Of a DNA stretch of 42,608 nt, positions 17,725-26,385 are shown one piece after another (the first letter of the stretch is position 1; each line of letters begins with the position of its first letter). The notes beneath the pieces are model-generated. The model saw nothing but the letters and a program-made list of their open reading frames with translations, had not been told where the DNA came from and did not search any database. Source of the DNA: an uncultured Bacteroidales bacterium. Lineage in GTDB: Bacteria; Bacteroidota; Bacteroidia; Bacteroidales; F082. Position numbers and translations under genes: made by a program. The DNA is taken from assembly GCA_937896505.1 (NCBI GenBank), contig CALBNP010000195.1, forward strand, positions 1 to 42,608. Direction: 5' to 3'.

Positions 17725-18321
17725 ATGAGCCTCTTGACACACTATTCTGAATGGATTGAAGCGGGATGCGACGAAGCGGGAAGAGGCTGCTTGGCGGGGC
17801 CGGTGGTGGCTGGTGCAGTCATCCTGAAGAAAGGTGCTGATTACCCTGAACTCAATGATTCAAAGAAACTTACAGAGAAGAAGCGAATGCAACTGCGCGA
17901 TCTGATTATGAACGAGGCTGAGGCTTATGGAATCGGTATCGTAACCGCACAGGAAATCGATGAAATCAACATATTGAATGCATCGTTTTTGGCGATGCAT
18001 CGTGCTCTCGATCAACTGGTTGTGCGTCCTGAGTTTTTGCTTGTCGATGGCAATCGCTTTAATCCTTATCGCGACCTGAAGCATGTGTGCATTGTGGGTG
18101 GCGATGCCAAGTATCAAGCCATTGCCGCTGCTTCTATTTTGGCGAAGACGACGCGTGACATGCTGATGGCCGAGTATGCTGTGCAATATCCTGTGTATCA
18201 TTGGGATAAGAACAAAGGCTATCCAACGCCTGAGCATAAGCATGCCATCGCCGATCATGGAACAACGCCTTTGCATCGTATGACTTTCAATATGGCGATT
18301 CAACTTAAATTGGATTTGTAA
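17725..18321 (+). CDS. rnhB: Ribonuclease HII
   Basis: This 198-residue endonuclease removes RNA from RNA-DNA hybrids and excises misincorporated ribonucleotides. The acidic catalytic residues are visible: D16/E17 in AGCDEAGRGCLAGPVVAGAV, D108 in LLVDGN and D145 in ILAKTTRD. The C-terminal YHWDKNKGYPTPEHKHAI is also typical. ATG 17725 is chosen over TTG 17719, which lies inside the preceding stop region. It is in the middle of the purD operon, followed 21 nt later by a lipoprotein gene. Confidence 0.95.
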   Translation: MSLLTHYSEWIEAGCDEAGRGCLAGPVVAGAVILKKGADYPELNDSKKLTEKKRMQLRDLIMNEAEAYGIGIVTAQEIDEINILNASFLAMHRALDQLVVRPEFLLVDGNRFNPYRDLKHVCIVGGDAKYQAIAAASILAKTTRDMLMAEYAVQYPVYHWDKNKGYPTPEHKHAIADHGTTPLHRMTFNMAIQLKLDL

Positions 18322-18342
18322 AACACAGAAAAATAGTAGATT

Positions 18343-20706
18343 ATGAAAATATTGAAATTGCTTTCACTTGTATTGCTCCTTTCGCTCTTCTTGCCAGCAT
18401 GTAAGGAGAAAAAGGAAACCACACTCTTGGATGCCGTTCCGTCCGACATGGTGATGATGGTTGAAACGAATGATATGGATAGCCTCATCGCCGCTGCAAA
18501 AGGCTATTTTCCTGAGAGTGAGTTGCTTCAAGGATTGTTGGAACATGGTCTTTATAGTGTTGACAGCTGCTGCTTTGTTGGCTCGCAAAGTGCCTATCTA
18601 TGCACGAATCAGGCATCAGGCTGGCTAATGAAGAAAGAGGGCAAGATTACGACCGATTCCGATAATGGACTTGTGGAAGAAGTTGAGAATCAGTTGAATA
18701 ATCCAATAAAGATTAGCGATAATCCTGATTTCATGCGGGTTCAATCTACTTTGGGTAGTTCTGTAGGCACGCATCTCTATCTGAATTTCAGCTTGCTAAA
18801 TGCAAATGACATCCCTGATTTTCCGAAGGAATTTCTCCCGACATTGCAGCGTTTTGTATTGGGAGTCAAAGGTTTATCTGCTTTTGATGTGCTTACGAAA
18901 CCTGATGTTCTCGTGCTGAATGGCTATACGGTTGCAGCCGATTCATCGGTTTTGCGGCCATTGAAATATCAGCGCCCGATTTCCAATTCGGTGGTCAATG
19001 TGTTGCCTTACAATACGAGGCTGATGCTGCACTACGGCATGTCGGATTATGCTTCGTATTGGGAAGAATTTGCTGATAAACAAACAGTTGAAGAACTCAA
19101 TAAAAACTTCAAATGTAATGTTGAAGAGCAATTTGTGAGTCATTTTTCGGAAGTGGCGTTTTGCATGATTGGCAAGTCGGCGATTCCGGTTTTCGTGGCG
19201 CGAATGGACAATCCTGCTGCGGTGATGCAGTTTATGGACAAGATTTCTTCTAAGAGTGGCGTAATCGAAAGTGCTGATGTCCAGGGTTATACGTTGAGAA
19301 GATTGACAATTAAGGATTTCGTTCCAAATATCTTTGGCAATGATTTTGCCCCCATCCGCAATTGCAGTTATGCCATCGTCGATCAATACCTTGTGATGGC
19401 GAACGATTTCTCAGCACTTCAGGAAATCATTTCGTGCTATCGTTCGGGCCGTACGCTTGATTTGACCGACAACTTCAAGACCTTCCAAAACAACATGTTA
19501 GAGTCGGCGAATGTGTCGCTTTATTTCGCTTGTTCGGCTGAAAAGTTGTTCTCAATGCAGTTCGCTTCCGACAAGGACTTGGTGTATTCTTGCTTGAGTT
19601 TGCGCAAGGTTTCTGCGGTCAAGGAAGAGTCGAATGTGCAATGGAAAGCCAATCTTGCGGCGCCTTTGAAGGGGAAACCTTGCATCGTTTCAGGCCTCAC
19701 TTCGCAAATGGGTAATGTGGTGGTCTTCGATGCTCAAAACAATATGTATTTCATTGATAGCGACGGACATATTATTTGGAACAAGGAAATCTCCGAGGCA
19801 CCGATGAGTGAGATTAAGGAGGTGGATTATTTCAATGATGGGCGACGTCAGTTCTTGTTTAACACGGCTAACTACCTGATGCTTGTCGATAGAAACGGTG
19901 AGTTTGTGGATGGTTTCCCGAAACGTTTGTTAGCTGAAGCCTCGAATGGACTTTCGGTTTTCGATTACGATGGCACAAAGAATTATCGCGTAATGATTTG
20001 TGGCACAGACCGTTTTGTGTATAACTACGACTTGCGTGCCGGTGAAGTAGAGGGCTGGAATCGTCATCGCACCGATGCGCTGGTGACTAAACCCGTTCAG
20101 CATTTGGTGGCCGATAACAAGGATTTCATAATCGTTACCGATGAAGAAGGAACGGTTCGTGTCCTCGACCGCCAAGGCCGTATCCGTATTCCTTTGGTTT
20201 CTGACTTGCGAAAGTCACAAGCCGCTGATTTCTATGAAAATAAGACCAACCATAAAGGCATTATCCTGACTTCCGACGAAACTGGAAATCTGCTTTACAT
20301 CGCTTTCGATGGTACTGTGGCGCGTACGGATTTCGGTGAGTATTCAGCCAACCATTATTTCTTGTATGAAGATTTCAATGGTGATAACGACCCTGATTTC
20401 ATCTATCTGGATGGCAAGGAGTTGCAGATCTTTGACAGGTTCCAAAAGGTGCTTTATTCTCATGAATTCGAGGCTGGAATCCAGACGAAACCTGTGTTTT
20501 TCGACATTTCGCGCAACAAACGCCTGTTGGGTGTCGTTTCAGAAAAGGCTCGTGAGATTTATCTGATTGACAGCAAGGGGAATATGATCAAAAACGCGGG
20601 CTTGGTAGGTGAAACACCTTTTGCCGTTGGCAGTTTGCATGGCAACAACGAAATCAATCTGCTGACGGGCGTCGATAATTCATTGTTTAACTATTTGATT
20701 CGTTGA
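18343..20706 (+). CDS. Large lipoprotein with N-terminal DUF3352-like and C-terminal propeller-like part
   Basis: This 787-residue protein has a lipoprotein signal (KILKLLSLVLLLSLFLPAC, lipobox LPAC) followed by KEKKE, so it is likely anchored in the outer or inner membrane facing the periplasm. Residues ~30-440 include AVPSDMVMMVETNDMDSL, a pattern similar to DUF3352-type proteins. From ~455 onward there are repeated short blades such as NVVVFDAQNNMYFIDSDGHIIWNKEI and VRVLDRQGRIRIPLVSDL, which suggest a PQQ/WD-like beta-propeller. DFNGDNDPDF is a possible Ca-binding loop. No enzymatic motif is seen. The downstream thioredoxin-like gene overlaps its stop by 4 nt, so the two may work together in the envelope. 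Confidence 0.75.
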   Translation: MKILKLLSLVLLLSLFLPACKEKKETTLLDAVPSDMVMMVETNDMDSLIAAAKGYFPESELLQGLLEHGLYSVDSCCFVGSQSAYLCTNQASGWLMKKEGKITTDSDNGLVEEVENQLNNPIKISDNPDFMRVQSTLGSSVGTHLYLNFSLLNANDIPDFPKEFLPTLQRFVLGVKGLSAFDVLTKPDVLVLNGYTVAADSSVLRPLKYQRPISNSVVNVLPYNTRLMLHYGMSDYASYWEEFADKQTVEELNKNFKCNVEEQFVSHFSEVAFCMIGKSAIPVFVARMDNPAAVMQFMDKISSKSGVIESADVQGYTLRRLTIKDFVPNIFGNDFAPIRNCSYAIVDQYLVMANDFSALQEIISCYRSGRTLDLTDNFKTFQNNMLESANVSLYFACSAEKLFSMQFASDKDLVYSCLSLRKVSAVKEESNVQWKANLAAPLKGKPCIVSGLTSQMGNVVVFDAQNNMYFIDSDGHIIWNKEISEAPMSEIKEVDYFNDGRRQFLFNTANYLMLVDRNGEFVDGFPKRLLAEASNGLSVFDYDGTKNYRVMICGTDRFVYNYDLRAGEVEGWNRHRTDALVTKPVQHLVADNKDFIIVTDEEGTVRVLDRQGRIRIPLVSDLRKSQAADFYENKTNHKGIILTSDETGNLLYIAFDGTVARTDFGEYSANHYFLYEDFNGDNDPDFIYLDGKELQIFDRFQKVLYSHEFEAGIQTKPVFFDISRNKRLLGVVSEKAREIYLIDSKGNMIKNAGLVGETPFAVGSLHGNNEINLLTGVDNSLFNYLIR

Positions 20707-22052
20707 GTTTGAAAAGACTGGTTTTCATAGCGTTAATATGCCTCTCGGTTTTGCCGCTGAAGGCTCAGTTGGGGCTTTCGTTTAGCATCAACAAGCATGT
20801 ATCCTCGTGGGCACTTTTTTCGGGTTATACTGGTCTCGAATTGCAAATCATTGATACATTGTGTTTTGATAAAGAAAATCATCTTTCGTATGAATTTACA
20901 TTGCCACAAGGTATGTATCAGCTCGAAGTTGATGGCGAAACTTTGGAATTCCTCTCGGAAGGCAAACCTGTTCAATATGTTGCAACGGCTAGTTTGACCG
21001 ACGGAGAATGGTTCGATGATGCCAATCGGCAATGGTCGGCTTATTTGCATGAACGGACTTCCTACCGTCAGGAGATTGAGGCTTTGAAGACGGTGTTGCG
21101 TCAGTATGACCCGCAATCGCCTTTCTATCAGAATGCTTCTCAGGAATTTGTCCGTCGTCAGCAGTCGTTCCACGAAGTCACCGAACAACTTATAAGTGAT
21201 GCTCCTGATTCGTTTGCAGCTCGTCTCATCAAGGCTGACCGCGAAATGGCTATCGATCCCAAAAGTTCGGGAGCGGAACAACGCCATGTCTTGATGGAAC
21301 ATTTTTTGGATGAGGTTGATTTCAACGATTTGTCGTTGATTCCGACCAATGTGCTTACGACAAAGATGATAGATTATCTTTCTTTGTTTCAAGGATTTGA
21401 AGGGGTGAATGACCCCAATGTGGCTTTCGCTATCGGTTTGGGAAAGATCCTTGAAAAAGCCAAAGTCAATACGAAAATGTATGGCTTCGTGCTGGAGTAT
21501 ATGCTGAAAGGATTTACGGCTTTGGGAATGGATGCCGTGAGCGATTATCTGCTGAACTATCCACAGTTGGGCGAGGGCGACATCACAGTGGAAGATGGAA
21601 TGATGCTCGATTCCATTTCGGCGCCTTATCAAAAGGTTCGTGTCGGTGTGAAAGCGCCTGATATTTCGGGCATTACGATTAACGGAGAGCCTTACCGTCT
21701 CTATGATTCGCAAGCCAAGCGCAAAATTGTCTTTTTCTGGTCAACGGAGTGTGAGTATTGTCACGATTTCCTGACCGCCATCCGCAAGAACCTTGATTTG
21801 GAAAACGATTATGAACTGGTCACGATTGCCCTTGCCGAGAGTAAGAAAGAGGTGGAAAAAGCGGTGAAGAAGATGAAGCTGCTCGGACATCATTTCTATG
21901 AGGAGGAACGTTGGGAAGGTGAAATCATCAAGAATTATCACGTCTTTTCGACGCCGACAGTTTTTGTTTTGGATGCAGATAATAATATCGTTCTTAAGCC
22001 GTATGATTGGACGGAGTTCTGTAGAGACGCGATTCATCGCGTCTGTGATTGA
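20703..22052 (+). CDS. Periplasmic thioredoxin-fold (TlpA/AhpC-TSA-like) protein
   Basis: This protein of about 449 residues has a hydrophobic signal sequence (RLVFIALICLSVLPLKAQ). A long N-terminal region of unclear fold precedes a C-terminal thioredoxin domain: VGVKAPDISGITINGEPY, then FFWSTECEYCHDF with the redox pair C350/C353, and later FSTPTVFVLD with the cis-Pro. It likely acts as an envelope thiol-disulfide reductase. No ATG precedes the signal, so TTG 20703 (or TTG 20709) is the start and overlaps the upstream TGA. The last ten codons (ending AIHRVCD) are encoded by a palindromic GAGACGCG repeat, so the natural C-terminus was probably replaced. Confidence 0.82.
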   Translation: MSLKRLVFIALICLSVLPLKAQLGLSFSINKHVSSWALFSGYTGLELQIIDTLCFDKENHLSYEFTLPQGMYQLEVDGETLEFLSEGKPVQYVATASLTDGEWFDDANRQWSAYLHERTSYRQEIEALKTVLRQYDPQSPFYQNASQEFVRRQQSFHEVTEQLISDAPDSFAARLIKADREMAIDPKSSGAEQRHVLMEHFLDEVDFNDLSLIPTNVLTTKMIDYLSLFQGFEGVNDPNVAFAIGLGKILEKAKVNTKMYGFVLEYMLKGFTALGMDAVSDYLLNYPQLGEGDITVEDGMMLDSISAPYQKVRVGVKAPDISGITINGEPYRLYDSQAKRKIVFFWSTECEYCHDFLTAIRKNLDLENDYELVTIALAESKKEVEKAVKKMKLLGHHFYEEERWEGEIIKNYHVFSTPTVFVLDADNNIVLKPYDWTEFCRDAIHRVCD

Positions 22053-22075
22053 AAAATAAAGTCGCGAATCGCGTC
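22021..22075. repeat. GAGACGCG palindromic repeat overlapping a CDS end
   Basis: A 9-bp stem AGACGCGAT/ATCGCGTCT (22025-22033 with 22036-22044) is preceded by GTAG. A degenerate second half, GTCGCGAATCGCGTC, lies at 22061-22075. The same family occurs at 29092-29113 and 38319-38393. Confidence 0.8.
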
Positions 22076-22124
22076 GGTAAATGAACAATTTGATTAAGTT
22101 TAGAAATTAGAAAAATAAAAGGAT

Positions 22125-25064
22125 ATGAGTTTAAAACATTATGTATCAGTTATGTGTTTGGCACTGGCCTTGTCGGTGTCACAAGTGTTTGCCCAAGATG
22201 CAGAGTCGCGCTGGGTGGATTCGGTTTATAACAGTCTGACGCTTGAACAGCGTGTGGCGCAGCTCATTTGCATGCGCGCCAACAATCCCGACAAGCCTTT
22301 CGACGAGAATGTCGGGAAATACATCACGAAATATAATATCGGTGGCGTGTGTTTCTTCCGTGCCGATGCTACGGCTCAGGTTGAGAAAACCAATGAATGG
22401 CAGGCACTTGCACAAACGCCTTTGATGGTTTCCATTGATGCAGAATGGGGCTTGGGAATGCGTGTAAAGAATACATTATCATATCCATATCAGATGACGT
22501 TGGGTGCCATTGCCGACGACCAACTGATTTATCAGATGGGCCAGCAGGTGGCAGAGCAATGCCAGCGCATGGGCATCCATGTGAACTTCGCTCCCGTGGT
22601 CGATGTCAACTCCAATCCCACCAACCCTATTATCGGAATGCGTAGCTTTGGCGAGATTCCTCTGAGGGTGGGAGAGAAGGGCGTCGCCTACGCGCAAGGT
22701 ATGCAGAGCAAAGGCTTGATAACCTCAATGAAGCACTTCCCTGGTCATGGCAACACGGCTACCGATTCACACGCTACTTTGCCAACGGTGAACCGCACGA
22801 TGGACGAAGTGCGCGACATCGAGTTGGCTCCTTTCCGTTATATGATTGAAAACGGTGTGAATGGCGCCATGGTCGGACACCTTTATTTCCCTGCCATCGA
22901 GAAGGTGCCTAACACCTCTTCGTCGCTTTCGCATGGCGTGGTCACCAATCTGCTGAAAGAACAGATGGGTTTTGAAGGCTTGATTTTTACTGATGGCCTT
23001 GATATGAAAGGTGTGTCGAAGATTATTGATCCAAAGGATGTTCCCTTCGAGGCTCTCATGGCCGGCAACGATGTGCTGATTCTCCCTGTCGATGTGCCAT
23101 ACGCCATCAGATCGATTAAGAGGGCTGCCGAAAGCGATGAGGCTGTGGCGGCTCGCGTTGAAGAGAGTTGCAGGAAGATCTTGCACTACAAATACCGCGC
23201 TGGCCTCAATCATTACAAGCCTTCGAAGACGGCCAACCTGATGGCTGATCTGAAGAAGGAAGAATATAAGGCATTGCGCCAACGACTTTATGATGAGGCT
23301 ATTACGATGCTCCGTAATGATGGTGACGTGATTCCGCTAGACAACAACAAGAAAATCGCAGTCGTTACCATTGGCAACACCAAAAACGATGTGAATGAAG
23401 CATTGGCAGTCCGTGGCATCAAGGCGACCTCGTTTGTCGTGGCTAAGGATGACATCGCTTCCAAGTCGGCTGCATGGCTGACATCGCTTGAGAGTTATGA
23501 CTTGGTGGTAGTGAACATCGAAAAGACCAATATGTTTGCTGCAAAAAATTATGGCATCAACGATGAAACGGTAAATTTCTTCAATCGTTTGGTCGCGCAA
23601 AACGATGTGATTCTCAACTTGTTTGCCTGCCCGTATGCTTTGGATATGTTCCGCATCAACAACAGCGTGAAAGGCTTGCTGGTGGCTTATCAAGACGAAG
23701 TGCCTGCCGTGAATGCAGTGGCTGACATCCTTACGGACAACCTGAAAGCCAAAGGCACACTGCCGGTATCTACGGCAAAATTCAGTTGCGGTGATGGAAT
23801 CGTTACGGAAATTCCACATTATCAACCTTCTATGCAAAGTCAGCCAACCAAAGTCAAGACTACTGAAAGTGCTTCTTTCCCGACTTCGGAACTGAATCCC
23901 AAGTATGTCAGGAAGTTGGACTCGATGGCACGACTTGGTATTACCCAAGGCGCATATCCTGGTTGCCAGATAGTTGCGATGAAGGACGGTAAAGTGGTGT
24001 ACGACAAGTGTTTCGGCCATTTTACTTACGGCGGCGGCCACGAAGTGAAACCTTACGACATTTACGATATCGCCTCGTGCACCAAAATCTTCGCTTCCAC
24101 TTTGGCTATCATGAAACTTTATGACGAAGGCAAGATTGACCTTAACAAGACACTGGCGGATTTTTTCCCCTATCTGAAGGATTCACCTCACGGCAAACTG
24201 AAAATCATCGAGTTGATGACGCATCAGGCTGGCTTGAAGGCGTGGATTCCTTTCTATAAAGACATCATTGACGCTAATGGTCCCAAGAGTGATTATTTCA
24301 GTAATCAAATCAATGAAAATCATACGGTTAGAGTGGCCGAGAATCTTTATCTCGTCAATAACTATGAAGACAAGATGTTTGATTCCATTTCGAAGACTGC
24401 GTTGGGAAAGAAGAAATATCTGTATAGCGATTTTGGTTTCTATTACATGCCGAAACTTGTCAAATTATTGACCAACAAGGATATAGAATCATACCTTCAG
24501 GAGAATTTCTACATTCCGATGCAACTGAACTATATCTGTTATAAGCCTTTGAACCGTTTCACTCGCGACCAGATTGCGCCCACGGAGAACGACACGATTT
24601 TCCGTAAGCAACTGGTTTGGGGCGATGTGCACGACCAAGCTGCTGCCATGATGGGTGGCGTTTCAGGTCACGCCGGATTGTTCTCGAATGCCTATGATTT
24701 GGCTTGCATCATGCAGATGCTCGTCGATGATGGTGTCTATCAAGGTCGCCGTTATCTGAAATCGGAAACGATAAAGTATTTCACCACTGCGCCTTTCACC
24801 TCGAATGACAACCGCCGCGGCATAGGTTTCGACAAACTGCCCATCGGGAAGAAAGGTGCTGCAACTGCTTCGAAATCAGCTTCAATGGCTAGCTTCGGAC
24901 ATACTGGTTTCACCGGTACTTTTGCATGGGCTGATCCTGAAAACGACTTGGTCTTCGTGTTCCTGTCGAATCGCGTCTATCCTGATTCCGAACCTAATAA
25001 ACTGGTGAAATTCGGTATCCGTACCGCGCTGCACGATATTCTTTATGAAGCGGTGGAAAAGTAA
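22125..25064 (+). CDS. Glycoside hydrolase family 3 fused to serine hydrolase (beta-lactamase family)
   Basis: This 979-residue exported protein (signal peptide to about residue 23, VFAQ) joins two enzymes. Residues ~30-560 are GH3. They have the NagZ-type motif KHFPGHG (203-209) with D214/H216 as the likely acid/base dyad and nucleophile D290 in GLIFTDGLDM, plus the C-terminal GH3 sandwich. Residues ~590-979 are a penicillin-binding/class C beta-lactamase fold with SCTK (S651, K654), YSD (767-769) in place of YxN, and SFGHTGFTGT as the KTG-like box. This fusion is known in Bacteroidetes and suggests N-acetylhexosamine removal plus peptide or ester hydrolysis on cell-wall fragments in the periplasm; substrates are inferred. 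It ends exactly where the convergent yqgE gene ends. Confidence 0.92.
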   Translation: MSLKHYVSVMCLALALSVSQVFAQDAESRWVDSVYNSLTLEQRVAQLICMRANNPDKPFDENVGKYITKYNIGGVCFFRADATAQVEKTNEWQALAQTPLMVSIDAEWGLGMRVKNTLSYPYQMTLGAIADDQLIYQMGQQVAEQCQRMGIHVNFAPVVDVNSNPTNPIIGMRSFGEIPLRVGEKGVAYAQGMQSKGLITSMKHFPGHGNTATDSHATLPTVNRTMDEVRDIELAPFRYMIENGVNGAMVGHLYFPAIEKVPNTSSSLSHGVVTNLLKEQMGFEGLIFTDGLDMKGVSKIIDPKDVPFEALMAGNDVLILPVDVPYAIRSIKRAAESDEAVAARVEESCRKILHYKYRAGLNHYKPSKTANLMADLKKEEYKALRQRLYDEAITMLRNDGDVIPLDNNKKIAVVTIGNTKNDVNEALAVRGIKATSFVVAKDDIASKSAAWLTSLESYDLVVVNIEKTNMFAAKNYGINDETVNFFNRLVAQNDVILNLFACPYALDMFRINNSVKGLLVAYQDEVPAVNAVADILTDNLKAKGTLPVSTAKFSCGDGIVTEIPHYQPSMQSQPTKVKTTESASFPTSELNPKYVRKLDSMARLGITQGAYPGCQIVAMKDGKVVYDKCFGHFTYGGGHEVKPYDIYDIASCTKIFASTLAIMKLYDEGKIDLNKTLADFFPYLKDSPHGKLKIIELMTHQAGLKAWIPFYKDIIDANGPKSDYFSNQINENHTVRVAENLYLVNNYEDKMFDSISKTALGKKKYLYSDFGFYYMPKLVKLLTNKDIESYLQENFYIPMQLNYICYKPLNRFTRDQIAPTENDTIFRKQLVWGDVHDQAAAMMGGVSGHAGLFSNAYDLACIMQMLVDDGVYQGRRYLKSETIKYFTTAPFTSNDNRRGIGFDKLPIGKKGAATASKSASMASFGHTGFTGTFAWADPENDLVFVFLSNRVYPDSEPNKLVKFGIRTALHDILYEAVEK

Positions 25065-25655
25065 TCAGTTGCTCTCGAAGTCTTTCGGAAAGCGTTTCCA
25101 AAGGGCATAGTCGTCGCCCATGTTATCGACAAGGATTTGCCACATCATCGAGGATGGTGTCTCAAAAACTTGTTCGGCATTTATCTTGCTGACCAACCAT
25201 GAGTTACGCACTAATTCGGTCACGAGTTGACCAGCATCCCAACCTGAATAGCCGAGGAAGAATCGGGTGTTGCTCTCGTTGGCAATGCCCATCGAGATGA
25301 GTTTTTGGAGCGTTTTGCTGTCGCCACCCCAATACAGACCTTCGATAATTTCGCAAGCATCTGGAATCATCTCACCCAACGTGTGGATGAAAAACAGCTG
25401 GGTTTCGCCTACTGGACCGCCCAGATAAACGGGAGCCTCAAAGTCGGGAAATTCGTCAACAATGTCGCACACATTGATGTCAAGCTTCTTGTTCAGGATG
25501 ATGCCGAACGAGCCTTCTGATTCGCTGTGGTCGATAAGAAGCACTACGGAACGGCCAAAGTGGAAATCGTTCATCAATGGCTCGGAAATCAATACGTCGC
25601 CTTGCTTCGGGTCGAGTGAATTGCTATGTATCTGAAATTGTTTGGCGTTAATCAT
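25065..25655 (-). CDS. YqgE/AlgH family protein
   Basis: This 196-residue cytoplasmic protein of the UPF0301 family has QGDVLISEPLMNDFHFGRSVVLLIDHSESEG near the N-terminus, VYLGGPVGETQLFFIHT and RFFLGYSGWDAGQLVTEL, all family hallmarks. In pseudomonads AlgH influences alginate and iron-related regulation, but the biochemical role is not settled. The start at 25655 lies only 4 nt from a strong -7 box (25660-25667), which implies a leaderless or nearly leaderless mRNA. Its stop abuts the GH3 gene stop with no gap. It is divergent from the MNT gene across overlapping promoters. Confidence 0.93.
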   Translation of the reverse strand: MINAKQFQIHSNSLDPKQGDVLISEPLMNDFHFGRSVVLLIDHSESEGSFGIILNKKLDINVCDIVDEFPDFEAPVYLGGPVGETQLFFIHTLGEMIPDACEIIEGLYWGGDSKTLQKLISMGIANESNTRFFLGYSGWDAGQLVTELVRNSWLVSKINAEQVFETPSSMMWQILVDNMGDDYALWKRFPKDFESN

Positions 25656-25659
25656 GCGG

Positions 25660-25691
25660 CAAAAATATGCTTTTTTGCTGCAGAATGCAAA
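25660..25691 (-). promoter_or_regulatory. Promoter of yqgE-like gene
   Basis: On the minus strand TTTG (25688-25691), 20 nt, then TATTTTTG (25660-25667) matches the Bacteroidota -33/-7 consensus. The start codon follows 4 nt later. Confidence 0.7.
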
Positions 25692-25707
25692 ATGATTGCT
25701 ATCTTTG
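25674..25707 (+). promoter_or_regulatory. Promoter of MNT/HEPN pair
   Basis: TTTG (25674-25677) and TATCTTTG (25700-25707) are separated by 22 nt, with the ATG at 25726. This promoter interleaves with the opposing yqgE promoter, so the two may compete for polymerase (inference). Confidence 0.6.
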
Positions 25708-25725
25708 CAAAATAAAAATGAAGAG

Positions 25726-26028
25726 ATGAAAACTTTGCAAGAGTATATTGACCTTCTGAAGTTGAATGCAGATATCTTGTCTGAGCGATTTGGTATCTCT
25801 TATTTGCGCATTTTCGGTTCCGTGGCTCGAGAACAGCATCATGAAGGAAGCGATGTGGATATTTTTGTTGTCATGCCGCCGGTTTTTTATAACTATTGTG
25901 AAGCCGCTGATTTCTTGGAGGAACTGCTCGGTTGCAAAGTGGATCTTGTGTCGAACCACAAGAATCTACGGCCTTTCTTTAAACAACAAATTGAAAAGTA
26001 TGGAGTGGATGTTTTCGGAGCAGCGTGA
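25726..26028 (+). CDS. Minimal nucleotidyltransferase (MntA-type antitoxin)
   Basis: This 100-residue protein carries the polymerase-beta-like nucleotidyltransferase signature GSVAREQHHEGSDVDIFV (G31-S32, then D43 and D45) and a later KVDLVS strand that may give the third acid. Proteins of this kind pair with HEPN partners. In characterised MntA/HepT systems the nucleotidyltransferase AMPylates and neutralises the HEPN RNase toxin. Start ATG 25726 is supported by the -7 box at 25700-25707, which excludes longer starts. The downstream HEPN frame begins at 26000, inside this gene (29-nt overlap), as is usual for such pairs. The catalytic residues appear intact although the partner is broken. 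Confidence 0.88.
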   Translation: MKTLQEYIDLLKLNADILSERFGISYLRIFGSVAREQHHEGSDVDIFVVMPPVFYNYCEAADFLEELLGCKVDLVSNHKNLRPFFKQQIEKYGVDVFGAA

Positions 26029-26381
26029 GGTTATCCTTAATTCTTTCTTCAATGTAAAGGAAGCCATAGATAATCTATTCGAGTGGAATAAGGATCTTGT
26101 GGATGTCAATAGCTTGTTGTCTTCGTCAAGTGGAATGCAAACTTTGGCTGCCGATTGCATGATGATTCAAGTTATTGGCGAAGAAATAAAAAAAAATTGA
26201 TCAAAAAACCAATGGCGAATTATTGGTACAAAGGCCTGAAATCCCTTGGAAAAATGTCAAAAGAATGCGCGATAGAATCTCGCATGGCTATTTTGACATC
26301 AATACGGACTATGTTTGGGATGTGATTAAAAATGATTTGGAACCTTTGTCGAATGCTGTTGACTTTTTAATACTTATCTAA
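26000..26381 (+). pseudogene. HEPN (HepT/DUF86) toxin-like gene, frameshifted at an A9 tract
   Basis: The frame starting at ATG 26000 gives 66 residues with the HEPN N-terminal helices and MIQVIGEEIKK, then stops at TGA 26198-26200. If one A is removed from the nine-A run at 26188-26196, the frame continues to TAA 26379-26381. The continuation contains RPEIPWKNVKRMRDRISHGY and YVWDVIKNDLEPL, the classic DUF86 C-terminal half with the RxxxxH active site (RDRISH). The restored protein would be about 126 residues, the normal family length. The break is either a genuine inactivation, a phase-variable or slippage site, or a homopolymer sequencing error. The gene ends 4 nt before the murL start. 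Confidence 0.85.
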
Positions 26382-26385
26382 GTGA

